64,000 nucleotides of DNA from Carposina sasakii (lineage: Eukaryota; Arthropoda; Insecta; Lepidoptera; Carposinidae). Made by a program: the position numbers and the translations under genes. The notes beneath the pieces were generated by a model. It was not told the DNA's origin. It made no database searches and saw only the letters and a list, made by a program, of their open reading frames with translations. The stretch is taken from the NCBI GenBank assembly GCA_014607495.2, contig CP053153.1, forward strand, positions 14,136,001-14,200,000. The letters are read 5' to 3'. Of this stretch, positions 1 to 12,900 are shown one piece after another (position 1 is the stretch's first letter; the number at the start of each line of letters is the position of its first letter).

Positions 1-825
1 ATACGACAGCATAAAGTATAATATCTGTAAAATTTTGTGATAACAGGGACTATACGTTGACAGACGTTTATAATCTATAGTAAGTTTAACTAATAATCAA
101 ACATTAAGTAATTTCTGATAATATAATAAAAAGGGTTTGATAATAACTATCCAGTTGGGCAGCTCGAGAAAATGACAGAAATATCTGCTACTTTATAATA
201 TTTTGGTATAAAAATGAAGCTTATGTTATTCCGTTTGTAAATATAGCAACGCGACCACCATGGCGGAAATACTATGAGCAGTGAAAATATCGAATTTATT
301 AGCTTTATAAACTACAACATGACAGTTTTGGAGTTTAGTTACAAATTAAGTTTACAATTTATATTCAACGTTTTTAGAAAGTTTTTGTTTTTACCCATCA
401 ATATGTTCTTTAACTTTATGTACTGAAGATAATGGTCAAAAAACGTTTAAGTACCTACTTACTCGACGGTGACTTCTATCCTCTATTGCAACACGCTTAT
501 TAGAACTAGGTACAGAATAAGTTGATACAGGTACCTAGGTACTTACTTCTTCATTTACTTAAGTTCATGTTGCTTTGACGAAACTTATTCTATTATCTAC
601 CATGCTACTTCGCTTAAATAACGTGTCCCTTTAAAAATAACGTCAAAACCGGGGGAGAATAGAACTACGGGAAAAACAGTCATGATTAACATCAAAACGA
701 ATGCTCTCATGGATCAAAGGAAGAAATCATAAGGTTATAATGAGGTAATAGTGAAAAGTTAGAAGTCTATACTTACTCTAGACTAAGTCGAAAAAAGGTT
801 ATAACTGATTATAAAAAGAACCAAC
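1..825 (-). other. unc-5 intron 6, downstream part runs off the window
   Basis: AT-rich sequence after the donor at 825. I see no exon-like domain sequence on the minus strand, so the transmembrane exon is not here. No repeat shared with the rest of the window was recognised. Confidence 0.7.
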
Positions 826-981
826 CTCCATGGACTCCACAGTAGTCGCCAACGCAGTCGGCATGCTGCGCATGCGCGCCCGAGCATGGAGTGTCGCCGG
901 TGCAGGACCTGCGTCTGGTCTGCCGACAGTCGGCACCACAGACCGACCACTCGGACCAGGGCCCCCAGCGCCCGGGAAGTG
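826..981 (-). CDS. unc-5: unc-5 coding exon 6: second thrombospondin type 1 repeat (last exon in the window)
   Basis: A 156-base exon between CTATTCCAG|CA and ATGGAG|GTTGG, phase 1 on both sides (residues 366-416). It encodes [16 protein letters not shown], then RQTRRRSC, with Trp370, Trp373 and Trp376 and cysteines at 379, 383, 391, 397, 407 and 412. GRW-x-PWS-x-WS-x-CG-x-x-C is nearly the same as the second TSP1 repeat of vertebrate UNC5. The donor GTTGG is a weaker match than the others, so the right edge in protein terms may shift slightly. The next exon, with the juxtamembrane and transmembrane region, should lie left of this window. Confidence 0.95.
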
Positions 982-3900
982 CTGGAATAGAGGGCTCAAT
1001 TTAGACTGGTATTTTTGTTTCATCATGATCATTGGCAGTCCACTGTTGAACATAGCTGCGCATAATGACTAGTGAGAAAAGTAGGAGCCTGCATCTAGCA
1101 GATACCCGCGATTCCATCTCGCGGGTAGCCTTCCCAACGTTATGCTTAAACCAATCACGGTATAAGAAGTCCGGCGGATTATTCACAAACTAAATAAAAA
1201 TAAAATGAAACGATGATAAAATATTTTGCGATGAGTTTAGAGTGCGCTAAACGTGATTAGGCTATATGCTTTTTACGTCAAGGGTTTCATAGGTTTTTTC
1301 GTTTACCTACTTTCTAAGTTTTTTTTTGTTACAGAAGCATCATATTGGCGCTAGCGTCCATCTAATTTTTATGCATAGTATATTTTTCATTATTATGTAC
1401 TTCTTTGATACTTCCAGTTATTGAATGTCGCTTAGTGTAACTATATACTAGAGATCTTAAAACATCTTTGAGGTATGTTTGTATAATGAGATAACAGCTG
1501 CCGCACATAACCTTATTATACCTTATGGTGCCGCAGTAAACTAGAATAGACATTACAATAAACAACAAAATGTCAAAACTCCGCAAAAGTCGCACCATTT
1601 AAGTCCCTTGAATTACCGGATCGTTTAAAATTATTAATAGCATATCTAATAATATAAAAGGCACGTAAGGTATCGCCCTATAAATTGAAATTAAAATAAA
1701 CGGCAAGATGGCCGTAACTGCCCTTACATGCGAGTGTGGCATAAATCACAAGTTTTTTATAAAAGAAATAATAGAGTGCCGGCGCATACGAACTGAAGAG
1801 AGGTTGGCCTAAGTTATGAGATTTTAACTTTAAATTGATTGGTCCAACTTTGCAAATTAGAAGTTTTTCCCAAAGTTTTTTCACATCTATAATAACCAAT
1901 TTAAAATAGAGTCTGATATTTTATACTGTTTTTACAATTATATCTTAGTTATCAATGTAATTTTTGTTTAAAATGTCAAAATCAATTAAGTAAAAACTTC
2001 AACTGCAGTCTTATGGACATAAAATAAAACTGTACTATATTCTAGATCATGTCGGCACGACGTGTCACTTACGAAATCAATATCATTTTATTAATGTCCA
2101 TTAACAAGACTACCTCGTAATAAAAATTACCGTAGCTCAAGTTTATTGTCGACATAAAATACCTATTTTATTGAGTTCCATAAGAAGTAGATACTAAATT
2201 AAATCAATTAAACCTTAAGATTTCATCGCTTTACAATTTTATGAAGACGGTAGTTTAATGGAGTTTCTAGTTAAACTTGCAGATTTTATACTGTAATTTT
2301 AGTTTAATATTATTACCTATGGACATGATATTACAGTCGCAATGAGTCTACGACTTGCTCCTGGAGTTTTTAATGTTTAAAGTATACCTATAACAAGAAT
2401 AAAAAACGCTTCATATTAAGGAAGATGATTTTAATATAGGTATAATTATTATAAAAGATAATTTTATTTTAGAACTAAATTTTAAATTAGATATTTACAT
2501 GAAATCTTTATTGTATCATGTAGTAACGCAGGAAGTATATGCAAAGAGTAAAGTTTATATTTAAAAAGATTCCTTCCTTGCAGCAAAATCATTTCATTTG
2601 GTTTTTGCAGATAACGGTATTCACCCGCAATATCTTACAATTTGGGCCGGCCAATTACTCTTCCCCACACGTCGCGGTGTGGGTGTAACATACGCATATT
2701 AAACTACAACACAGCAACGTTTCTTATTAATTAATGTGCGCACACATAAATCAGATGGGGTTCGTTAGAGGAACAAGCACGAAGGACTTTCTCTTGACTT
2801 GTTAGAGTTCGGCGGTTGGGACAAAGTGATATTTTTACAATTGAAATAAGATAAAAAAAGTTATATTGTAGTTATGTTGTTATTGCCAGTTTAAACAGAG
2901 AGTTCAATCATGTTTTGAATCATTATACGTACATGTTCAATATTACAGTAGATAATATAGATAAATTAGAATAGGACAGAGATAGAGGTGTATTTCCTAG
3001 ATGTTTTACAGTTACCCCGTAAGAGATAAAGGCGTGATTATATGTATGTATGTATGTGACATTTTGACAGTTGATATTTTAATTTGTTTTAGTGTCGATT
3101 TTTCCAAATGTCAGATAGTCTATCAGAAAAATAAAGTTGATGCTGTCTCTATCATGCTCAACTTTTAGAGAGAAACAGCATCAACTTTATTCTTTTGATA
3201 GGCAATTAGACGTTTGGAAAAATCTGCCATTAGATAAACATTTTATGATTTTCACTTGCTGATGCTTACCATGGTGAGTGAAACATATACTTAAGTGTCT
3301 ATTTCGTCTCTCGGTACAAGTTTATTTTCTTCTAAAATACAAATTCACCGGTTTTTGTTCGATTGTTACCTACTGCCGTTATAGAAAGTTAACAAATTGA
3401 ATAAAATTTCGTCCCACTGTCACGTACTTGGCGAATTAAATAAAAAATATATTAATAATACAAAGGTAATGACTTTGTCGTACAGCCTTGATATGGTCTT
3501 TTTTATATATATTTAATATTTTTATAAATTTATTTTTCTTCTAATAATTTAACAATTAATAACTAATATGTATATTTTTAATATTTATTTATCTATAATA
3601 ATTTTACATTTCTAAACTAATATGTAGGTATTAACATTTTTTATTTTAAAATTATTAATAAAGAAATGGAAAAAATTCCTCACCCGGGTGGGAATCGAAC
3701 CCATGACCCCTGCATTCCGCGTGTCGGTGCTCTAACCACTAAGCCACCGGGTCAATTACTCGGATGACGAATTTTACCATCTCTTTTCTAAATTACATAT
3801 TTTTTATTTTATATTTTGATTGAGGGTATAAAAATGATTTGCAATACATTGGTTTTAGTTGTTAGTTAGTTGGTTCGGTAGATAGAACTAACATTGAAAA

Positions 3901-6900
3901 CTAATCCTGATGATGCCACGGGTGTTGGCGAAACATGTCGATTAAAATTTTAATTGGTTTTTGGATTAGCAGCTATGTATTTATGGTTGCATGCTAGGTG
4001 CTTGGATCTGGCTTCTCGTTGCGACTGTAGCGTCTTGTGTTCGTGATCATGAGTCGGCAGATCCGAGGGTCAGCCGAGGGTATAGGGCCCGGTGGTGGGC
4101 GATCCCTCAATAGAGATTTGAACTTCCGAATAGTGACGCCTGATACAATTCAATATTTAAAAAAATATATTAGTAACGTAACGCAATTCGGTATATCCCA
4201 AGATGAAGGACACATTAGCATGATACGTCCTTTATACGACACTTAAGATTATGGCGGTTCTCTACCGAATTTTAAGCAACAATAAAAAATGCTGTCACAT
4301 ACTCGGGTTACCGAATTTTAAAAGTATTTTATTTTGTTGTATTCGGGTTCGCCAAGTTATATATTTTTATTACGTACTTTTTATAACACGAAAAACATTG
4401 TGTACGTCGATTAAATGAATTCTTACTTCCGCACTCAGTTACAACTTCCATGTTAACCTAATACTGATTCTGTTACACAGTTTTAGTATATATAATACAG
4501 GGTGTAACAAAAGAGGTATGTTAAGCAAAGAGCTATGTAAATAGCCCACTAAATGAAACCTACCCTGAAAATTTCAGACTTGAAATCACATGTTTATTTT
4601 TCCAGGTAGTATGGAGAATTCCTATACAACTCAGGAATGTTCATACAATCTTGAAAAATAAACATGCGATTTCAATTCTCAAATTTTGGAAACAGGTTCT
4701 CTGTAGAGGGCTATTTACATAGATTTTCACTTAACATACCCTTTCTGTTACACCCTGTATAAGTAGTATGGATTATCTGGCAAAATTATGTGGATATTGT
4801 GTTTCATTTAAACAACGTTGTATTTGTAATAAAACACCGCTTCGGCTACTCCCCATTTAATATCGTGCGAAATTTTAGTGTCAGTGTTTATGTTATTAGA
4901 CATATATTTTTCGGAAATGTCCACGCAGTCTATTATCTTATATTGTACCATTATATTGTATATTTGTTTATTTTTCAATTAACATGACTGAACATAAAAT
5001 AAAGCAGGAAACGCCTTTATTAAACTGAGTAAGACACGCCCGGCAGCAATAATAATAAATAAGTCTATATTTAGTACATTGTTGTTTCTTAATCCCGAGA
5101 CTGTTACGTTTTTGTTTGAAATTCCTTCTCGACAGTCACAATAGTAGCTTATCTGATCTCAGTAATTATGTTACGTGTGAAACGAATCTGATACCTTACT
5201 TAAGGCCTGGTTAAACAGAGAACGTATTTAACGCGCGGTAAAACGTTTTAACTGCTAACCGCCGCGTTATAATGTCGCGTTATGTTGTATAGTGTAGGAC
5301 AAGCACGAACCTCTCGATAGTCAATAATGCCATCGCCACGCTGTCGTATCTCAAAGATTTTGCTCGCGAGTCGACTCGCGAGCGTTACAGCGCGTAAAAA
5401 GGTTCATGCTTACTCTACTGGACTAGGCTATACTGGCATAGAGCAAAAGTATAGTTATTTTTCTATGACATCGGTTACACGGAGCGAGTATGTTCCGCAG
5501 TGTTATTATGTCGCGTTGTATTGTACTGTATTTGTCACACTGAAAATATGCAACGTTAACTCGCGTTAGAAACGCTAACGCCCTGCCGCGCTTTACGCTC
5601 TCTGTTTGACGAGGCCTTTAGATAAAATTAGCGTTCTTCGAATAATGTTTGCTGTACTTGGTATGAGAACGATTTTTTTTTCATTTGTTACTGTATCTTG
5701 TTGATAATGGAATGGATTAAAGTTATGTGCTTGACTAAAAAATACCTGTATTGTTACAGTTGATTTCCTGGAGTTGACTAACTTAGTGTATTATAAAATT
5801 ATTAATAAAGAAATGGAAAAAATTCCTCACCCGGGTGGGAATCGAACCCACGACCTCTGCATTCCGTGCCAGCGCCCTTACCACTGAGCCACCGGGTCAA
5901 TTACTCGGATGACGAATTTTACCATCTCTTTTTGAAATTACATTATTGGAAACGTTATTTTTCATCCCGATAGCTATACATAAGCCAAATCTCAGCAAAC
6001 AAAGCTGAATCCCTCAGCACAATGTTTTAATGATAAAACGATCAACCATATCCTAACGGATTATATTATGGAGAAGTGTTTTTATCTTAGTCAAGATATT
6101 ATAAATTATAAAATTATTAATAAAAAAATGGAAAAAACTTAGTGTATTTACATAGTCCATGGTTCAACACAATAAAACATACTAAATTCTTCTGCTAGTC
6201 CCGTACCTTACACAAAGTAAAATTATTTATCGATCGAAACGATAAAGCTTCGTCACCGACACGTTTACTCCAATAGGAAGCCCCTTAGGTAACCTGGCCT
6301 ATGATTGCAGTACTTTTATGCATTGATCTATCGAGTGTCATGCATGATCTTTGAAAATAGTCTGTTAACGGTAGAAAGCGATTACACAGAAAGGAATTAA
6401 AATTAACATTGTCTTCTACATGGATTACACAGAAAGAAAAAACGACCGCAACATTACATTACTAATTCCTTTCACAGGATTAACACACGTTTCGAGTTGC
6501 ATCGACAAAAGTCGCCGTCTCATCTATACAATAAAACTTTAACACGCTTCATTAGTTATTGTTGATCAGGCCGCCATGGCCGACACATGTTCCCAATTAG
6601 CAGCCATTTCTACGGCTCACGGTTTAAAACAAGCGGTCTTGATTGAGTTTTATTGTCCACCCGGTTGGTCTAGTTGGGTACTACACAGTACACATGGTGT
6701 GATCGCTGTCGGCCATGTTGTTTGTTGCCACGTTAATAACAGTGCTAAAATTATTTTATGGTCTTTCCATCGATTCCTTTCCATTCTGCAGTAACTTTAA
6801 TTTTCATGAAAGGTTAATTCAATGCTCAGTATTATGTACCTACTCGCTTATTTATTGAATTCATTAGCTTAGCATGCATGAAGAATATAATGAAAATAGA

Positions 6901-9900
6901 TGTAGTGAAAGACGTGTGTCAGACTCAGGACAGTGACAAGTGGAGATCCGTGATCCTTCGGGAAAGGGGCATGATTTTATGCATGTATGTGTATGTATTC
7001 ATTAAAAATGTGTATCAATTCCAAATCGTTGTTAGCTAATGTTATTTATCAGTGTCTCGAAAAAGAACATACATTGTTTTTTGTGAGATTGATAAATTTA
7101 CTTAGGTATAGTAACCAAATAGCTAAACAGACAAGCAACGGGTAGGTATAAAACGTGCTTCAAATCGCTTGAGTGCAAGCATTCATTCCCTACATCCGCA
7201 AGCTAACTTATATTTATAGAAGAAATACCTAAATCTAACTGCCCCATTACGTCCTTAGCTACGAACGTTCATGTCAAATGAAATCATTAACTATATTTAT
7301 CGTGTCATATTTTACGTTTAATAATAAAATTTTGTTACAACTAACACATGCGACGTCTCAGTGTTTAATGATGTTCCCCTTTTGATGATTCACAAAATGA
7401 GCATACTTGTCAATCGTTGCGACCGTGTGTGTCATATCCCGAAACTCGTGTATGCGATTGTACCATAAAGGAAGGACAGGGGAGATACGCTAGTCTGTGT
7501 TGACTTGTGACCACCAATAACTCAGCATGAACAAATCACTGGCTAACATTTGCCAATCACCTTAGTCTATCGTGACTATCACTCTGAAATGGCGAAAATT
7601 AATAAAAATTAATAAAGTGCAATATAAATATTGGACATAGTAAAACGTTGCAAACAATAGTACATTACAAGAAAAAATCATAATAAATTAAGTCACACTC
7701 CTATTTCTGCTTTATCACAGAGAAATAACTACATATGTCATTTGAAATTTCTAAGAAAAGCGAGCAAAAACGAGGTAAGTCGATACACATCATCGAGCAA
7801 GCATGAAGTAAGTTAATGCACATTATTTACTTTGTGGCACTGTAGTATGAACTATTAGGCCATCTCTTCTTAGTACTTTCTTTATGTACAGTAGACCTTA
7901 AATAATGTGCTCCAAACATAAACTTTATTACAAACATACAAGACTATAATCCCTATGAATATTCCGTGCATATGCTTGAAATTTTAACGTCGCATTCAAG
8001 TACTTCACTTTCTTTGATGTGTATAAGTGTAGATTCGTTTTATGTGCTTTCAGATTTTTATAGTTCAGATAGAAATAAGAGATAATGCGAGTCAAAAGCT
8101 TCAATTGTGGGGATTTGCCGCACGTGCTTTTTAAGTATAGTTTTTATGTGAACACCAATTGTTTTAATGCCCATTCTCGTGCTTCACAGAATAAGCATTT
8201 TATTGCTTTCATTATTTCACGTGCTTTGTTTCGACATTCAAAGGGGCTTATGTGTGAAATTTGAAGTAAATTTCAATGGAATTAAATGAGCTTCATTGAG
8301 TACTAGTTTATTTATGAGGGAAAGTATAAGGCGTAACAATAAAATGGCTTTACGTTTATTTCCTCAAAGTTTAAACCATACAAGCCTTTCTTATTTCAAA
8401 GGCTTTGAACTTAACAAATTCTCAAATAGATTAGCACAGTATACATAATATTTTATGGAGATATGTATTTACTGTTCTGATGCGAAGCTTCACTAGAATA
8501 CATCAGCTGCATCTCTTTACGTGCATGTCGTAAGCTAGCAACTTGCCACTGCATACCTGCCTGGCTGTGGGATTTCCTATTTGATCCTGCAATTCTGACT
8601 ACTCAATCTCGGGAATACAGCCATGTATATGTACAACGTAAAATACTTACCGATAAGAAGTTGCTGCGTATTATCGTAAGCTTGGAGATCGATGTATCCA
8701 TCTTGATAGTAAGCGTAAAAAGAAAATGATAATTTAGACAAACTATTATAAGATAGGCCAGTAAATTAATTAATACTTATAATCTAGCACCTTAGCGATC
8801 TTTTCAATGATAGAATATACAGTACCTTTCAGAATCTCTCTGGCTAAGAAGACTGTGTGTGCTACTAACCGTGTAGTAAAAATCGATTTATCTATACCTA
8901 AAATATGGAATGCTTTGTCATAACAAAGCCTGAATCGCTGATTACAGACCTGAAACTTGGACGGTATGTTCTTTGTACGGCGTAGGCTTCCAATAAGGAG
9001 GGATTTTTCGAAATTCTAATTCTGAGTGGGTAAAAACTGGGGGCAAGGTCTATACAAGGCGATTCTCTTTTGTTGCAAAATACATAAAATTTTGCATTAA
9101 CATACCGTGGGAATTTTAGAGTTACACTAGCAAAGCACTTCCGAAAATTTTCACGGAAAAATCTAGTGAAGTCATAGTAGCTTTCTAGCTCACAGATCTC
9201 ATTTATATGAAAGACACTCAGTCTTCTACCAAAGACATCTGGAGTGCGTCAAATGGACCGTTTGATGTGAAAATGTGGGCAGCGGCTGCGGCGTGTTTAT
9301 TTTTTGCACGGCCATTTCTGTGCACGTGGCTTCAGCTACTGGGTGATTATGATACCAGTTTTTATAGATCTCGCAAAAGATATACAGACATGGAACTGGT
9401 AGCTGGTGGCATTGAAGGTTAATCTTACGAAAAGTTGCGAAATATAGTTGATTCAGAGGTGGCTGTACTTTTAGTAACAATTACTAGGTAGTGTCAATGC
9501 CAATATATGTGTAGACATGAGCATAAACGAATAGTTATTCTATTAGTACATCTTTTTTTCTGAAAACCTATCCCAAATAAATTATAAATGTCACGGCGAA
9601 AGGGCGCGTGGCACCTTCTTCCAAATTGTCTCTCGTACTCGTACATGCAAGTAATTGTTAATTGTATTGTTATTGGTATTTTATTCACTTTATGGCAAAT
9701 TCATTTCATTTCTACAAACAAAATAAATTTATTATATCGAAGCGGAAACAGGTACTTACAGGAGTTACTGATACCTTTCATATCTATGTTTTTACATCTA
9801 TAAAATTGTGTGCTAATGAAAATCAGTTGCCAACATTTTATATTGGCAGGAAATTAGTGATAAATTGTGAGTGATTGGTAACTTTTCAAACAGGATGTGA

Positions 9901-12900
9901 ACAGAGTAAATGATATACTCACTATATTTTATTGGTTTATGTTTAAAAGTAAGCTTATATAAAATCATGTTCTATTTCGTTACTAGTTATTCCGACAAAA
10001 ATAGACCCAAGTATAGAGAGTCAATTTATTTGTATAAAACATTAAACGATTTTTATGGAATAACCAATTGTTGTATGATTTTCACAAGATAGGTTCATCA
10101 GACTCTAGCGCGCATCCAAAAAACCCGTAAGAATACTACAAAACATAGCGACCATAGCTTTAAAAATGTTTCTCTTAACTTATTTTGATGCACTCATTTA
10201 GAAGGTTTTGTGCATTTGCTTTGAATCTGGGGGACAATTCCGTAAAATTTTAAAGTCGAAACGCAACCACCAAAATTTTATCTACTGTTTTTTTGGAATC
10301 ACCCATCTGTCCACAGCTGTTGCTAATTTACAGGTCCTACCAAAGACTCACCGTTTTGGCATGGAACGCAATCTGAAGTCCGCTGAACCGCCTGACCCTG
10401 ACACGAGGCGCCTCCATTAAGTGGATGGGGCTCCGTACAAGTCCGGGTCCTCCGCTGGCCACCAGAGGCGCGCCCGTTGCATCTGCATGCTGTCCAGGGG
10501 CCCCAGGATGACCAGCCTCCATTTACTGTTAAACAAAACAACTGTTATAATCAAGGAGCCTGTGATGCGGGCCTTTATCAGCTGCATATCATTCTGTGCA
10601 TGTGTGTATATTTCAATGTTGTGTTGTCATGTTAATTTTTAAAAAGCATCATTATATTATATAAATCCCAAGCCACTTATCTACCTAGACATGAAATTCG
10701 AGCTAAACCATTACAATTATTTTTTGTGCTACAAACACATTTTCGAAGAATTCGCATTTGCCTGTATCTCTGTCAGAGATCACTGTGCACGCTTGTTAGT
10801 GAGACACGCTACGTTGCGTGCACTACCTGTCTAGTGTGCGCAGCCCTTAAGGCTCGATACATTGTAGCGAAATTAAGGTGGCCGGTCCTTGTTAAAAATT
10901 ATTTGTTATGAAAATACTTGTAGTGATAATAATAACAGATTAATTCCCATCTCATGCTAAAGAGAATGTCTTTCACATTTAGCGATTTTCCTTCTGAAAT
11001 CAACCTACACGGTACTTATTATGTATAGTATAAACATATTTTATTTTTGCATTATTAAAGGAATTTCTTCACAAATTTTATGTAGTTAAATCTGAAACAG
11101 CCGATTTAAATTTAAACAAAGTACCAATTTCAAAACACGGCAAGTTTTTAATAATTTAATATCTCAAGTGAATTTTGTAAACATAAATTTTCCTACCTAC
11201 ATTTAGTAAATTTAAAGCGTTCAGTGGTAATGGCGGGTGTTTTCTTAAATTATACTTAATGGTCATCCATTAGGTTATTGTTGCGTATAATGTGTGCCAG
11301 AATTTACGTTCGTGCACATGCCGCGCCGCGCCGCCTAAATTACAGTGTGTAAGGACCTTAAGGATGGGTGACAGGTGGTTTTCTATTTCTAAAAGAGAGA
11401 GATTTCTTTTCAAATTTTATATCAATTTAAGTTTCTTAGGTAGGATGGATGAATAACTGAACTCTAGAATGCTACTACTACTTTTTATTGCGATAAAGTT
11501 TTTTTTTTTACAAAATATGTAAGGTATTTTTTTGTTTGTAATTTTACAAATAATTTACGTTTACAGCTAGATAGACTTTGTAGAATATAACATGATGAAC
11601 TACACATTTTGTTACATTAAAATTATAACGATAACCCTTATTAGTATTCAATACAAAGACGTTAAAAAAAAGATTGTCTGAAATACCAAGAACAAGTTAA
11701 ACAGAACTACTTCCAATATATCTTTTCCCATGGCAGATTAAAAAATTAAAATACAAGGAATATCTCTACACTGCGCTTACTGAACCAGACCACCCGTGGC
11801 CGGCAATTTAGGAGATTTCTCAATAAAAATTGATTACCCTATTAGAGATTGAGTTTGTTATTAACCTATTAAAGTACTGTTAATATTAATAAAGTGCTTT
11901 TTGTAATAAAGTAGATTTAGAGTAAAATTTATGATAGAATTATCTTAAAATATTTCTTTCACTTAGTGTCGTTTTTTGTTTATCATTTATTTTCTAATCA
12001 AGTTCTTGAATTGGAATTTTAGATTAGAATTTAAAAAATAATATTATTTACTGACTGAAGCTAGTCATGTTTATGATAGTGAAGTTACTTTACAAATTTT
12101 CAAGAAAAAGTTTCTCTTGTTACTCCCCTTATCACCTAGGTAGGCTAGATAGGTAATGTTAAATTATCAGCAAAGTTTTATTTAGAGCTTTGCTATGAAG
12201 ACTCCAAGAGGCACAATTCCCCGTAACTTCCCAAACAGATCAACCAATAAAACGTCCGCACTAAAACTAACACCGTCATAAACAGCTTTACGAAATAATA
12301 GTAATCATTAAATAATTGTGTGCGACAATAAAAGTATTGTCCAGGAGACACCCACACGGGCCTATTCACGACGCGATAAAGGGAAATATATAGTCCAATT
12401 TGCAAGTAAGTGCGACAATTCCTGTACAAAGGGGCGAGACAGGCCTCTAATAAACGTAATTGGTGTCTCGCAAGATCCCAATTAGGGCATTAACACAAAG
12501 CAAACGGAACTAGGAAAAGATAGGAAAGGAATGGTAGAGTCGGATCGCGGAAGACGGATGCGTCAAGAGAACGGATCAGTGGTTCAAAGTATTGAATTTT
12601 TTTTCGAAGTCGATCGCAAGACAGAATTAGTTGGCAGAAAATCGAAATTAAGAATTCAAGTTAGTTATGTACTTATGATTGGATAATCACACTTATTCGA
12701 TATGACTTACAGGGCATTTAAATCCTCCTACTCATATCCCAAGCCAATTGGCGTAAATTTTCGCATTCGCCACGCCATTTCTCGATATTAATAACCATAC
12801 AGTAATTGCAGGCATCGACAGTTCATAATTCCTGGCCCTAACAAGCTAGGTTTTGGAACGTGCAAAGTCAGAGGTGGCGATTGCAATCGGCAAAGCTCTG

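Larger units (their letters stand above)
982..10351 (-). other. unc-5 intron 5 (9.4 kb)
   Basis: Separates the two TSP1 exons. It holds a 134-bp hairpin (3095-3228), two minus-strand copies of a tRNA-derived SINE (3649-3803, 5790-6137), a hammerhead-like repeat (about 3890-4110), a foldback element (4497-4760), a TIR element (5207-5624) and two dispersed-repeat fragments (6905-7000, 8485-8660). Short ORFs at 6576-6794 and 9207-9480 have no recognisable domain. The remainder, including 982-3090 and most of 9.5-10.3 kb, is AT-rich sequence in which I see nothing. Confidence 0.8.

Noticed and set aside
830..1072. Plus-strand 80-codon ORF and the overlapping minus-strand 84-codon ORF (799-1053)
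   Set aside because: Both are off-frame readings of the second TSP1 exon of unc-5, which is in another minus-strand frame with good splice sites.
6576..6794. ORF with a perfect start context (GCCGCCATGGCC)
   Set aside because: The translated sequence shows no domain or signal peptide, and the start is part of a short inverted repeat (CATGGCCGACA and TGTCGGCCATG). No evidence for transcription in this direction.
9207..9480. Opposed ORFs of 71 and 84 codons
   Set aside because: Neither has a recognisable domain; intronic position and chance length.
10421..10642. Plus-strand ORF across the first TSP1 exon, and the 61-codon minus ORF at 10337-10522
   Set aside because: Shadows of the TSP1 exon; only one minus frame carries the Trp and Cys pattern.
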